Assembly: GCF_002741015.1 (NCBI RefSeq)
Contig: NZ_CP016618.1
Location: forward strand, 372,001-436,000
Direction: 5' to 3'
DNA: 64,000 bases
From: Microvirga ossetica
Lineage (GTDB): Bacteria > Pseudomonadota > Alphaproteobacteria > Rhizobiales > Beijerinckiaceae
The notes under the pieces were generated by a model. That model ran no database searches. It saw only the letters and a list, made by a program, of their open reading frames with translations, and was not told the DNA's origin. Position 1 is the first letter of the stretch. Every line of letters starts with the position of its first letter. Shown here in pieces: positions 1-8,570 of this stretch. The position numbers and the translations under genes were made by a program.

Positions 1-647
1 GCAGCACGAACGGCGGCCACCGCCGCATCGCGCAAGGCCGCGGGATCGTTGCCGCCGGTGGCGCCCCGGATCTGCTGCTCGATCCCGGAGAACGGGTTTG
101 CGCCTCCGGCCAGGTTGGGAGCCGCCACCTGGGCGGCGGTCTGCGCGGTCGAGCCGACCGCCTGGGTGACGTTGCCCAAGGCGCTCGTCACCGTGCGATA
201 GGCGCCGCCCACAAGGCCGCCCACCGTGGTGGTGAGCAGATAGAAGATCACCAGCGTGGCCAGCGCCCAGGCGGTGAGGCCATGCCAGCTTGCGGTGGAC
301 TCCTTCGGCTTGCCGGCCAGCCGACCTGCGGCGTAGCCGCCGGCGAGCGAAGCCAGCACCCCGGCGAGCACGAACCAGATGCCGGCTCCGATGGAGAAGC
401 TGGAGGCGGATGGGTTCTCGCCTGCGCCGGCGGCAGGATCCAGGGTGGCGGCCCCGATGCCGATGCCAAGCAGGTTGAGGATGAGCTGGGTGACGAGCAT
501 GACCACGACGCCGGCGAGCACCGCCCCCCAGGTGATCTTGTTGAGCATGATGGTGCGGGCGTCCTCAGCCGGGGTGACCGGGCTCATGTGCGGGGCATCA
601 GTGTCGCCGCGATTGCGCGGGGTGTCGGGATGATGGGTGTCGGTCAT
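1..647 (-). CDS. Small integral membrane protein (PhnA-like annotation type), C-terminus beyond window
   Basis: The reading frame is open from an ATG at 647 to the window edge (215 residues visible). AGGAGG lies 7 nt upstream and fixes the start. A polar N-terminus of about 35 residues is followed by three hydrophobic segments near residues 38-60, 85-105 and 118-138, then an Ala/Gly/Thr-rich tail. This resembles the short membrane proteins often labelled PhnA-like in Methylobacteriaceae, where they sit beside YsnF/AvaK genes, as here. No catalytic motif is visible. Function is unknown; an inner-membrane stress protein is an inference from context. Confidence 0.7.
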   Translation of the reverse strand, partial: MTDTHHPDTPRNRGDTDAPHMSPVTPAEDARTIMLNKITWGAVLAGVVVMLVTQLILNLLGIGIGAATLDPAAGAGENPSASSFSIGAGIWFVLAGVLASLAGGYAAGRLAGKPKESTASWHGLTAWALATLVIFYLLTTTVGGLVGGAYRTVTSALGNVTQAVGSTAQTAAQVAAPNLAGGANPFSGIEQQIRGATGGNDPAALRDAAVAAVRA

Positions 648-773
648 GGTGAGACCTCCTGTTCGCGGGCCAACCCCCCGGTGTGGAAATGGTTCAGCGC
701 AGACCAACGAATTGCCTTGCGGGTGAAGGATTTGTCGCGCTTGCCGCCAAGATTGCGCGGAGTTCAGGCGCAA

Positions 774-799
774 GGAACCCCCTGGGGCGAACGCCCGTT
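774..799 (+). promoter_or_regulatory. EcfG (general stress sigma) promoter, GGAAC-N17-CGTT
   Basis: GGAAC at 774-778 and CGTT at 796-799 are separated by 17 nt, an exact match to the alphaproteobacterial EcfG consensus. It ends 26 nt before the ATG of the DUF2382 gene at 825, a sensible leader length. Confidence 0.7.
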
Positions 800-824
800 G
801 GTCCTCGCTTACCAGAGAGCAGCC

Positions 825-1298
825 ATGGGCGACCCAACTCACCCTTCGAGCGTACCGCCACACGATGCTGAGCCTGTGCCGAGTCTGGACGATGCGCCGA
901 TAAGCGGCGCCGGCACCAGGGCCGAGGAGGTCGTTCCGCTCGCCGAGGAGATCGCGACCATCGCGAAGCGGCAGGTCGTGACCGTGCGCGTGCAGACGCT
1001 CACCGACACCGTCGAGGAGCTCGCTCATGCGGAGGTGCAGCGCGAGAGCGTCGAGGTCACCCGCGTGCCCATCGACAAGGTGGTCGAGACCGCACCCGCG
1101 ATCAGAACCGACGGCGATGTGACGATCCTACCGATCGTCGAGGAAGTGCTCGTCGTCGAGAAGCGCCTGGTGCTCAAGGAGGAGCTGCACATCCGGCGCC
1201 GCATCGCCACCGAATCTGTCGAGGTGCCGGTCACCTTGCGCAAGCAGCGTGCCATCGTGGAGCGTGAGGCTCCGGATGATCCTGTCCCTGACAGGTAG
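825..1298 (+). CDS. YsnF/AvaK-type DUF2382 stress protein
   Basis: A 157-residue protein. The frame is open further upstream, but the ATG at 825 is preferred because the EcfG-type promoter at 774-799 would transcribe from about 806. It consists almost entirely of the DUF2382 pattern: alternating V-E-V and R-x-E/V strands with repeated charged motifs such as EEVVPLAEE, RVPIDKVVE and RRRIATESVEVPVTLRK. The molecular role of the family is unknown; members are commonly induced by desiccation, osmotic or general stress. The second DUF2382 gene at 1373-2227 is convergent with it. Confidence 0.8.
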   Translation: MGDPTHPSSVPPHDAEPVPSLDDAPISGAGTRAEEVVPLAEEIATIAKRQVVTVRVQTLTDTVEELAHAEVQRESVEVTRVPIDKVVETAPAIRTDGDVTILPIVEEVLVVEKRLVLKEELHIRRRIATESVEVPVTLRKQRAIVEREAPDDPVPDR

Positions 1299-1372
1299 GG
1301 CGGGCAGTTCCTTGCGAGGTTCGCTGAGGGTGTCGAAGCCCAGCGTCGTGCCGGGCTTCGACGGAAGCGAAA

Positions 1373-2227
1373 TCAGCGCTTGCCGTCTGCCGAGTCTGTG
1401 GTGCCGGTGCCGCGGATATTCCGGTCGTCCTCGACATCGACTTCGGTCTTGCGCACGGTGTCGGACACGGTCTCGGTACGCTGCTCTACGTCCTTGCGCA
1501 CCACTACTTCCTCGACCACACGCGCCTCCTTGGACACCACCGCCTCCTCGCCGCGCTCCTCCACCTCGATGGTGCGCTCTTGGAAGGGATCAGCGCCGAG
1601 GGTACCGGCCTGTGCCGTGCCGGACACCGGGCGGCGCTCCACCTCGACATGCTCTTGGCGCAGGTTGACCTGCTCGCTCACCGGCCGCTCGACCACGCGG
1701 GACTGGATGCGCACGCGGCCGTGTCCGACCTCGCGCTTGCCGACATGCAGCTCCTCCTCGGCGATCGGGATGACCTCGTCGCGTCCACTCGCGCCCGCCT
1801 TGTCGGTCCGGATTGAAGCGGGCGAATCCGTCAGGCTGCCGGCCAGTCCGGCCGCCGCAGCGCCGAGCCTTCCGGTCGTGCCGCCGGAGGTCGAGGCATC
1901 GTAGCCCTGCCATCCCTCCGAGCGCCACGAGGTTTCCTGCTCGTCCAGGTCGAGAATTCCGTCATCGTCCAGGATGTCGATAACCTGATCAATCTCGTCA
2001 TCGTCGCACTCGACCGCGACCAGAGACCCACCGCGGCGCACCCCCTCCGCATAGGCATAGGCATCAGTGCGCGGCACGCCGTCATTTTCCAGATCGTCGA
2101 TGAGGTTGTCGGAAGGCGTCGAGTAGAAGCTGATATCTCCGCGCGAAATGCCCGCCTGTTCCAGGCGGCTGACGATCTCGCCGGCTTTCTGTTGATCTTG
2201 GTAGAGGCACGTGACGGTCTTGGACAT
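1373..2227 (-). CDS. YsnF/AvaK-type protein with N-terminal stress domain and DUF2382
   Basis: A 284-residue protein. Residues 1-75 (MSKTVTCLY..., QAGISRGDISFYS) resemble the N-terminal alpha/beta domain of general stress protein 17M-like proteins. An acidic segment (DDDEIDQVIDILDDDG) and an Ala/Gly linker follow, then a DUF2382 domain from about residue 147 to 260 (DEVIPIAEEELHVGKREV, RVVERPVSEQV). The tail is charged. Start at ATG 2227. No enzymatic motif is present. A stress-associated, probably cytoplasmic or membrane-peripheral role is inferred from the family and the neighbouring DUF2382 gene. Confidence 0.8.
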   Translation of the reverse strand: MSKTVTCLYQDQQKAGEIVSRLEQAGISRGDISFYSTPSDNLIDDLENDGVPRTDAYAYAEGVRRGGSLVAVECDDDEIDQVIDILDDDGILDLDEQETSWRSEGWQGYDASTSGGTTGRLGAAAAGLAGSLTDSPASIRTDKAGASGRDEVIPIAEEELHVGKREVGHGRVRIQSRVVERPVSEQVNLRQEHVEVERRPVSGTAQAGTLGADPFQERTIEVEERGEEAVVSKEARVVEEVVVRKDVEQRTETVSDTVRKTEVDVEDDRNIRGTGTTDSADGKR

Positions 2228-2662
2228 GAGGTTGGCTCCTGAAAGGTTTTCGTGATCGAACCGGCTTGTGACGCGTGGTGGAGCCGGTGATCCTCACTGG
2301 CAAATGCCATCCCGAGTGTCGGTGATGGATCGTCAGTGGAGGGACACAGCCATACAGGTACGTGCCATATCCGGTGAACCTACCAATGTGCCGTCCGGAT
2401 TCCGGTTCCATGAACCCGTACGGATCATGCCGGACCTGCGGTGCCGACCGCGCGATGCGGGGCTCGTTGGAGGCAGCGATTCAGGCTCCTGCCAAATCGC
2501 TCTGACACACCCAAGAGCCGAGAGTGACGTTCAAATCAATTCAAGTCTAAGCCTCGATACACTCTATTTGCAGGCATTAGATCCATGTTTCAGGAATAGA
2601 GCGGGCCAATGCCGTGCTCAGGGTCATGTCAGGCCTTGTAGGAATCGCCCTTGTAATGCTTC
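2228..2662. other. Intergenic stretch, no gene recognised
   Basis: About 435 nt between the DUF2382 gene and the DUF4142 terminator. No frame has a convincing product. Around 2395-2412 on the minus strand there is GGAAC followed 16 nt later by CATT, a one-mismatch EcfG-like site, too far upstream of 2227 to be claimed. Confidence 0.4.
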
Positions 2663-2702
2663 GGCACACGCGGCGAGATACACCTTGCTCGCCGCGCGTG
2701 CC
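2663..2702 (-). terminator. Stem-loop after DUF4142 gene
   Basis: Arms at 2663-2677 and 2688-2702 pair at 14 of 15 positions. The structure lies just past the stop of the minus-strand DUF4142 gene (stop at 2710). There is no long U tract, so the strength is uncertain. Confidence 0.5.
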
Positions 2703-2709
2703 AAAAGGC

Positions 2710-3333
2710 TCACTTCATCTTGGTTTGGATCTCTTCCAACAAGGCGATATGCTCGGTGATCACCCCGCGGGCCATTTTCGCGACGTTCACGTGTTCGCGG
2801 TTCTGCGGATTGCTTTGCAGATACTGCGTCTGCACCTGCAGCAGGGCGCTGTGCCCTTCCATCTGGCCTTGCAGGTACTGACGGTCGAAGGCCTCGCCGG
2901 GTTGCGTGTTCTGAAGCCTCTGGATCATCTCCCTGCTTTGGGCATCCATCTGCATGGCTGGGGCGCTTGTCCCTGACGCAGCGCCCGTGGCCGCTGTCGC
3001 GGCAGGCTCCATCATGGAATGAAGGACCTCGGACAGTGTGGTCTGCTCCTGCACCTCGAAGGTAGCAAACCGCTTCAGGTCGGCATTCTGCGCCTTCTGC
3101 TGCGCGATCCGGCTGGTCTCGAGAGCCACCAGGCCCAGCTGCATCGTCTGCTGCAGATGCTGCATGTCAGCCTGTGTCATCTGCTGCCCGCCCATGCGGC
3201 TTGCCCCAGAGGCTCCCCCGGTTGAACCGGCGGCGGCACCTGGTTGTCTGGTGCTGGGGGATCCGCTGGTCTGCGCCAGCGCCGGGGTGGTGATTGCGGC
3301 GGCCAAGCCTGCCAGGACGATGCGGCGATCCAT
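2710..3333 (-). CDS. DUF4142 secreted protein (copy 1)
   Basis: A 207-residue protein starting at ATG 3333, preceded by AAGGAG. An N-terminal signal peptide (MDRRIVLAGLAAAITTPALAQ) is followed by a low-complexity Ser/Gly/Pro linker. The helical DUF4142 region contains EVQEQTTLSEVLHSMM, FDRQYLQGQMEGHSALL and REHVNVAKMARGVITEHI; it is a predicted ferritin-like four-helix fold exported to the periplasm. Function is unknown. A close paralogue lies at 56931-57539 with the same gene-proximal layout, so this is a within-window gene family. Confidence 0.85.
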   Translation of the reverse strand: MDRRIVLAGLAAAITTPALAQTSGSPSTRQPGAAAGSTGGASGASRMGGQQMTQADMQHLQQTMQLGLVALETSRIAQQKAQNADLKRFATFEVQEQTTLSEVLHSMMEPAATAATGAASGTSAPAMQMDAQSREMIQRLQNTQPGEAFDRQYLQGQMEGHSALLQVQTQYLQSNPQNREHVNVAKMARGVITEHIALLEEIQTKMK

Positions 3334-3564
3334 GGTCTGTCTCCTTCTGTGGTTACGGCACCCAACAAAGGCAACGAGCCTGTGTACGGCCGGATACCAA
3401 CTCTGCAGAGCCGATTTTGTTATGATCGGCACCATCGTTTTGTCATCGCTCGGGTGTGAGGGTCAGAGATGATTGGCCACGATCCTGAGCACCAAGCTGA
3501 AACCTCACACGTCACTTCGCGTTTAGACAATGCTGACTGGTGTCAGCAATCTCCGGAGGAGCCG

Positions 3565-4065
3565 ATGATCTCCCGTTCATTGCAAACTTTGGCGATTGCG
3601 GCTGCACTGATGTTCGCTGCGGTACCTGTAGCTGTCGCTCAGTCCGGAGGCGGAGGTGGCGGCGGCTCCGGTGGGGGATCCAGTGGCGGTGCAAGCGGCT
3701 CTGGCATGAGTGGTGGCGGAGCCACGAGCAGTGGTGCGCCAAGCGCGGGAACCGGCGGACCAACCAGCACCCCGTCCAGCACAGCAACCGGTGGCGCAGG
3801 CTCACCCCAGCAGCCAACCGGCGGGATGAACCCGAACAGTGCCGTGGGCGGAGCGCTGACGCCCCCCATCATACCGCCGGGCACGACCGGCTCTGGTGGC
3901 AATCCGGTCAGCTCCAGTTCTGGTGTTCCCCGGCAAAGCCCAGGGGCTGCCGGTTCCACTGGGAACCAGACTGGTCTTGGCAATATCGGACCGGAAACCG
4001 AGAAGGAGCAGCGCGCTCAGGAGCAGAGTGACAAGGCGACCAAGAGCATTTGCGACCGGTGCTGA
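3565..4065 (+). CDS. Gly/Ser/Pro-rich secreted protein
   Basis: A 166-residue protein from ATG 3565, with GGAGGAG just upstream. A clear signal peptide (LQTLAIAAALMFAAVPVAVAQS) precedes about 100 residues of Gly-, Ser-, Thr- and Pro-rich low complexity, and then a charged end (PETEKEQRAQEQSDKATK) closing with CDRC. No known domain is visible. It is probably a periplasmic or surface disordered protein. Low-complexity secreted proteins of this kind are common near stress loci in this order, but no function can be given. Confidence 0.65.
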   Translation: MISRSLQTLAIAAALMFAAVPVAVAQSGGGGGGGSGGGSSGGASGSGMSGGGATSSGAPSAGTGGPTSTPSSTATGGAGSPQQPTGGMNPNSAVGGALTPPIIPPGTTGSGGNPVSSSSGVPRQSPGAAGSTGNQTGLGNIGPETEKEQRAQEQSDKATKSICDRC

Positions 4066-4086
4066 CCTGTGGTGCGATCGCCGGAA

Positions 4087-4571
4087 TTACTTCGCTGGCA
4101 CAGCGGCCTTCATGACCCGGTCTGCTCCGATGTTCTCTGGATCGACAATTCCAAGTAACTCGGAAAGTCCGCTGCGGGCGCGGTTGACCCGGCTTTTGAT
4201 TGTGCCGATCGCCACGCCGCAGATCTGCGCCGCCTCCTCATAGCTGATCCCGCCCGCGACCAGCAGCACGGCCTCACGCTGTTCAACGGGGATCTGCAGG
4301 AGGGCTGTCCCAAGATCCTTCAGGTTTATGTACGCGTCTTGAGTTGGAGCAGCCGCGAGCTTTGCGGCGTGCTGTCCGTCAGGATCTTCTACCTCGCGCC
4401 GCCGCTTGCGGTACCCGGTGTGAAGGAGTCGAGGTGGCTCAACCCCCGCACGATGGCCTCCTGGACCAGATCGTCGGCCCGATCCAAGTCACCTGTCAAC
4501 GATATCGCAAACGCGCGCAGGTGTGGGATAGCTTCGAGGATGTCTGCCTTCACATCAATCGATCCAGTCAT
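4087..4571 (-). pseudogene. ecfG: EcfG-type general stress sigma factor, inactivated by internal deletion
   Basis: The N-terminal part (from ATG 4571, overlapping the nepR stop as ATGA) encodes region 2 (PHLRAFAISLTGDLDRADDLVQEAIVRGL) up to TPGT. At about 4411-4416 the frame is lost. The other frame resumes with YRKRRREVEDPDG and continues through region 4 (ISYEEAAQICGVAIGTIKSRVNRAR). Family members have about 17 residues here (the LEAWLFTILRN segment), so roughly 55 nt seem missing, consistent with slippage between two short TACC sequences. The product would lose part of region 2 and all of region 4. The gene is read as dead unless the deletion is an assembly artefact. Confidence 0.75.
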
Positions 4572-4705
4572 GAGCTCTCGTCCGACCATGACTTGTCCAA
4601 TTGCTTGAGCAGGGCGAGGAGGTGATCGGGGACTGGCTCGTCTTTGAGGTCGTCGTACATGACCCGCAGCCGCTCGCCGATTTCGTCCTGAATTGCCCGG
4701 CTCAT
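4568..4705 (-). CDS. nepR: NepR anti-sigma factor of the general stress response
   Basis: A 45-residue protein from ATG 4705. It matches NepR: an IGERLRVMYDD first helix followed by the EPVPDHLLALLKQLD second helix. NepR sequesters EcfG until phosphorylated PhyR binds NepR. Its stop overlaps the ecfG start (ATGA), the classic operon arrangement. phyR, usually adjacent, is absent; upstream lies the repeat at 4878-5135. With its cognate ecfG broken, this NepR would have to act on another EcfG, for example the fusion at 47175-47885 or one outside the window. The RBS is weak (GGTGG). Confidence 0.8.
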   Translation of the reverse strand: MSRAIQDEIGERLRVMYDDLKDEPVPDHLLALLKQLDKSWSDESS

Positions 4706-4877
4706 CGTTTTACCACCGTGGCCGTTCCCAGTTGGCCCATCGTTGTGGGAGGAGGACACTGCGCGTCTTCTTTCGTGAGCGGCTCCCCAGTGGAACGCCC
4801 ACAACATAAATTTTCCATGAACTGGGAAGTTGCCATCAGCGGGGGGCAATCCCGGCTCGTCTGGTAGGAGGGAAACT

Positions 4878-5135
4878 CTGATGTTCGTTGTCAAAGGCTT
4901 TGAACGCAACAATGCGCTCCCTGCAGCGATCGGGGCAGTCAACGATAGAGCGATGGCGCAGGGCCGGCGGCAGAGCTGCAAGACGACGGTTGAGCAAACT
5001 CTGATGCGCGGGTTGGTGACCGCATTTCCGTGTGTTCGCCCGGGACTGCCTCGATCTGTCAGCGGGCGTCGATGATGGCTCATCGGCCACACAATTTATC
5101 CGAGGGTTCCCCACCGAGGCTCTGCCGCCGGTGCT
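4878..5135 (-). repeat. About 260-bp dispersed repeat, inverted copy of 30327-30590
   Basis: Read on the minus strand this segment aligns along its whole length to 30327-30590 at roughly 85% identity by eye. It ends with the shared sequence TTGACAACGAACATCAGAG. It carries no convincing gene. It lies upstream of nepR, where phyR would be expected. Its nature (IS end, MITE or gene relic) is not known. Confidence 0.7.
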
Positions 5136-5142
5136 GCTTCTA

Positions 5143-5167
5143 GGAACGAGACTGTGCCGCCTTCGTT
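5143..5167 (+). promoter_or_regulatory. EcfG promoter, GGAAC-N16-CGTT
   Basis: GGAAC at 5143-5147, 16-nt spacer, CGTT at 5164-5167. It precedes the ATG at 5203 by 35 nt. Confidence 0.7.
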
Positions 5168-5202
5168 GACCTGCACATTCAGTCACTGATCCGAGGTGGT
5201 TT

Positions 5203-5490
5203 ATGACCAAGCTAAGGCGTCTGTCGATTGTGATGGCAGGATGCATTCTCGCCAGTGCTTTTGCTGGAGGAGTGTCCGCTCAGCCCCGGATGGACCGGGA
5301 TTGGGATCAAGGCCGGGACTGGCAGGACGGGGGGCCTGACCGCGAACGAGACTGGCGCGACAGAGATCGGGATCGAGACTGGGATCGTGGCCGCCGCTGG
5401 CGTGACCGTGACTGCTACTACGAAACCCGCCGCGAAAGAAACCGCTTCGGCGACGTGATTGTCCGGCGCTACCGCGTTTGTGAGGACTGA
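5203..5490 (+). CDS. Asp/Arg-rich secreted protein
   Basis: A 95-residue protein from ATG 5203. A signal peptide (residues 1-26, ending SAQ) is followed by a strongly charged repeat built on DRDWDRD/DWRDRD units, then a conserved-looking end with two Cys (CYYETRRERN and RYRVCED). It has an exact EcfG promoter upstream, so expression in the general stress response is likely. No known domain. The next gene (minus strand) encodes another secreted D/R-rich protein, and the two share a hairpin terminator between them. Confidence 0.7.
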   Translation: MTKLRRLSIVMAGCILASAFAGGVSAQPRMDRDWDQGRDWQDGGPDRERDWRDRDRDRDWDRGRRWRDRDCYYETRRERNRFGDVIVRRYRVCED

Positions 5491-5498
5491 CAAACGAT

Positions 5499-5527
5499 GA
5501 TCGGTGGTAGCACGTCGACCACCGATC
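5499..5527. terminator. Bidirectional hairpin between convergent genes
   Basis: Perfect 10-bp arms at 5499-5508 and 5518-5527 with a 9-nt loop, placed between the stops of the genes ending at 5490 (+) and 5536 (-). Confidence 0.65.
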
Positions 5528-5535
5528 TTGCTTCA

Positions 5536-5907
5536 TCACTGCGGTGTGAGAGGTGGGGTTGTGCGAGGCTGTGACTGCACCCCATCGAACATCCGCAAGG
5601 CCGCGTCGATGCAGGCTTGCGTGGACTCCTCACTGCCACAGACGACACGAAGCTGTGTGTCGCCACTCCGCAGGGAGAAACGGCTGTCACGTCCTGAATG
5701 ATCATCATCGTCGTCATCGTCGCGCATAGCCCGTCCGCGACGTTCATCCCTGTTGTCGTCTCGACCTCTGTCTCGGTCCCATCCGCCACGGCTATCATGC
5801 CATTTCCCTCGCCGATCACCATTATCATCGTCCCTCGATATGCTCTGGCTCCACGCTGAGGTGCCGATGAGAGCCAGTCCGGCTGCCAATATGAGGGCTT
5901 TTCGCAT
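5536..5907 (-). CDS. Secreted protein with Asp/Arg-rich segment
   Basis: A 123-residue protein from ATG 5907, with GGAGG upstream. A signal peptide (MRKALILAAGLALIGTSAWS) is followed by a D/R-rich stretch with an eight-residue DDDDDDDH run. A more ordered C-terminal part (RFSLRSGDTQLRVVCGSEESTQ, ACIDAALRMFDG) suggests a small folded domain with a possible disulfide. No family is recognised. It is convergent with the similar protein at 5203-5490. Confidence 0.65.
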   Translation of the reverse strand: MRKALILAAGLALIGTSAWSQSISRDDDNGDRRGKWHDSRGGWDRDRGRDDNRDERRGRAMRDDDDDDDHSGRDSRFSLRSGDTQLRVVCGSEESTQACIDAALRMFDGVQSQPRTTPPLTPQ

Positions 5908-6196
5908 GTGAGCCTCCGTTAGAGTGATGCCGCAATTTCGGGCCAACATTCCCCGGGGTGTCTAGGATCATGGATAAGGGCGCTCGGGTGAACCAAGAGA
6001 CAAAGCGGAGGTTCCAACAGGACCGCGTCCGCGAGCTTGCAGCGGCCGCGTCTCACCTACAATGGAGGACTGGCCGTGGTTTGGCCCTGAACCCGGGTTC
6101 AAGGCTGTCACGGGCTCGAGCGTCGGACCCAAAAGTTGTCCCACTTCCAGGGTCACCTCCAATGCTCCATCTCTTGGCTGGTGCATTGTTGGGTCG

Positions 6197-7300
6197 CGTT
6201 GTTGCATGGATGAGCGAGTTGGTAACCGGGTCTGGATAGCGTAGAGGCCTATTTGGCTTCCGAGCAAAGATCCCGTCATGCCCTTCAAGGCCAATGCCGC
6301 TCGCCGTCACCGCATTCCCAAGCAGCGGTACCGGGTGACGAACTGGGCACAGTACGACGCCAGCCTGCGTCAGCGGGGAAGTCTGACGGTCTGGTTCACC
6401 GAGGAAGCAATCGCAACTTGGCGGGCCGAGCCGCGCACAACCCGGGGCGGTCAAGCTCACTATTCGGCTTTGGCGATCAGAACGGCGTTGACGTTGCGGG
6501 CGGTGTTCCGATTGGCCCTGCGTCAGACCGAGGGCTTGATCGGCTCGATCCTTCAACTTCTGGGTCTGGATCTGGCGGTGCCGGATCACTCGACCCCGAG
6601 CCGTCGCGCCGAAACCCTCGAGGTGCCAAAGCCCTGTCCAAACTCGCGAGGGCCCGTTCACCTGCTGGTCGACAGCACAGGCCTGCGTTTGTGCGGACCT
6701 GGCGAGTGGCTGATCGAGAGGCACGGCACCCAGAGGCGCCGGTCCTGGCGCAAACTGCACATCGGCGTCGACGCCGAGACTGGACAAATCCTCGCATCAG
6801 CGCTGACGCCCCATGCTATCGAAGATGGTACGCAGGTCGAGCCGTTGCTCGACCATATCCCCGGCCCACTTGCCTCCTTCGTTGGCGACGGAGCCTATGA
6901 CCAGTCCGGCATCTATAGCACTGTCACCGAGCACCATCCTGCTGCCGAAGTCATCGTTCCACCCCGATCAACGGCAGTGCTGAGCGACGATGCGGAGACC
7001 ACTCCGACCCAGCGCGATCGGCATCTCCAAAACATCGCGGAGCATGGCCGTATGGGCTGGCAGAAGAGATCCGGATACACGCGTCGGGCTCTGGTAGAGA
7101 CCGCCATCAGCCGGCTTAAACGAGTGATCGGAGATGCGCTGCGCTCGCGAACAGATGGGCGTCGCGCGACCGAAGTCGCCATCGCCATTGCGGCCCTGAA
7201 CCGCATGCTTGAGCTTGGACGCCCGAAGTCCGTCTGCATCACCTAAACTGAAGGCATGGGATGGGCGGAGTGCGTTCACAAACCGATCCGTGCAACACGG
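6197..7300 (+). mobile_element. IS5-family-like insertion sequence
   Basis: About 1.1 kb bounded by imperfect inverted repeats at 6197-6211 and 7286-7300 (12 of 15 match; core GTTGCAyGGAT). It carries one transposase gene. Its right end directly truncates the TAXI gene, whose in-frame TGA begins at the junction. No target duplication is evident, and the sequence left of the element is not the missing part of that gene, so flanking DNA has probably been lost. Confidence 0.7.
6278..7246 (+). CDS. IS5-family DDE transposase
   Basis: A 322-residue transposase. Features: an N-terminal IS5-type region (NWAQYDASLRQRGSLTVWF), a catalytic-core D in HLLVDSTGLRL, a second D in FVGDGAYD, and a C-terminal YTRRALVETAISRLKRVIG helix supplying the catalytic Glu. 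Length and motifs fit an intact enzyme that cuts and joins the element ends at 6197 and 7300. No frameshift is seen, so it may be active. Confidence 0.85.
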   Translation: MPFKANAARRHRIPKQRYRVTNWAQYDASLRQRGSLTVWFTEEAIATWRAEPRTTRGGQAHYSALAIRTALTLRAVFRLALRQTEGLIGSILQLLGLDLAVPDHSTPSRRAETLEVPKPCPNSRGPVHLLVDSTGLRLCGPGEWLIERHGTQRRRSWRKLHIGVDAETGQILASALTPHAIEDGTQVEPLLDHIPGPLASFVGDGAYDQSGIYSTVTEHHPAAEVIVPPRSTAVLSDDAETTPTQRDRHLQNIAEHGRMGWQKRSGYTRRALVETAISRLKRVIGDALRSRTDGRRATEVAIAIAALNRMLELGRPKSVCIT

Positions 7301-8169
7301 TCATTGGTAGCGGCCACTCTTCTCCGGCCAGTTATAGGCAATAAGGACCGTCCCTACGGCGATCGTCTCTATCCTCTCGCCGGCTGGGATGAGTCTTGGA
7401 TAGTCCTCGTGATGCAGCGCGGCCGGCAGGTAGCGCGTTGTTTGGGCAGGGAACGGAATCTGAACAAGACGTAATCCGCTGTCGCGGGTGAGGTGCTCCA
7501 CACTGGTTGCCGGCTTCGAGGCCAGGACGGCGGTTGCGGCGATCCGGCCCTGCCGCATCTCGTTGATGGCCTCATCCAGGCCCAGGTGGACCTCCGAAAC
7601 TCCGAGGCCGAGCGTCCGGAAGAGATCGCGTGCGATGTCCTCAACACTGCCGCCATAATCTCCAAAATTGACAGGCTTGCCAGCAAGATCCGAGACCTGC
7701 CGGATGTCCTCCCGCGCGATCAGGTGAAGCTCTTCATTGAACAGCTTGGTGATGTAGACGAGCTTGCTCTTGAGATCTCCAAGTTCCTTGCTCTCCTGCA
7801 AACGCGTGAGCAGGTGTTCCTGTGTGATCGTCATGTCGACACCGGGCAGGGCGAGAACGTCCTGAATGTCGTGGATCCCGCCGCGGCCGACGATCGGGAG
7901 CACGCGCAATGCCAGTTCTCCCTTCGGGCCAGTCTCTTGCCCCCTGCGAGGACTCTCGCCATCTCATTGACCAGGGGAAGGGCGCCCCCTTCGGGGCTTC
8001 CTGCGACGATCCCGATTGTGTTCGGATCCCGCGCTGGTGCGGCCTGTTTGACGGGTGGTGTCGAGGGTGGAATTTGCGCCATGACCGGCGACGGGATCAG
8101 GTCTGTTAGCACCAGAAGCGCGACGGCCAGTCCGCCGGCCCAGAACGGGGATACACTACCAGGAACCAT
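7301..8169 (-). pseudogene. TAXI-family TRAP solute-binding protein, frameshifted and truncated
   Basis: ATG 8169 follows AGGAGG. A signal segment (ALLVLTDLIPSPVMA) and IGIVAGSPEGGALPLVNEMARVLA are in one frame. Near 7950, in a run of five G, the frame changes and the protein continues as LALRVLPIVGRGGIHDIQDVL, GVDMTITQEHLL, NFGDYGGSVEDIARDL and NWPEKSGRYQ. It ends at the IS junction, so the C-terminal 50-60 residues usual for the family are missing. TAXI proteins bind small organic acids in the periplasm for TRAP transporters; no TRAP membrane genes are nearby. Considered non-functional. Confidence 0.75.
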
Positions 8170-8349
8170 GCTGGCCTCCTGCGCGTGGCACCTAAACCGT
8201 TGGCGGACCAAACAGTAGCACAAGCCTTTATCTCCTTGTGCCTATACTCAAGGGTTAACCTCGCCGGTGGCCGAACACAGGTTCGTCACCGAAAGCGCTC
8301 CAGCTCTGCCGTTTACGAGTGATACAGGCTCTAGTTTGGCTTCGCCGCT

Positions 8350-8570
8350 CGTTAGAAAGGCAATGCTGGCCCATAAGGTCTTGATGACCTGATTTCCTTT
8401 GCGTGTGCGTCGCGGCGATACAGCCTGGGTCGTGCACGCTTCCCGCTCTCCCGGCCTGCCAGGGCGATGGAGCGGCGATAGCCACAGGCGAGGCACATCC
8501 GCCCGTTCGGCCACACCATCGCCTCGAGCAGACACCAGCAATGATCTTCATCCTGGAAAGCTTTGACCAT
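8350..8570 (-). pseudogene. IS1595-type transposase N-terminal remnant
   Basis: The minus-strand frame reads FQDEDHCWCLLEAMVWPNGR, CLACGYRRSIALAGRESGKRARP, which fits the zinc-ribbon N-terminus of IS1595-family transposases (DE-x-C, RWP-x-G, CxxC). The catalytic domain is absent. The rest of 8170-8835 holds nothing else recognisable. Confidence 0.55.

Noticed and set aside
4705..4735. GGAAC followed 16 nt later by CGAT upstream of nepR
   Set aside because: The -10 would overlap the start codon and is mismatched, so it cannot drive nepR normally.
5908..6196. Possible missing 3' part of the TAXI gene left of the IS
   Set aside because: Translation of this region in all minus frames shows no TAXI-like C-terminus; no other gene is visible either.
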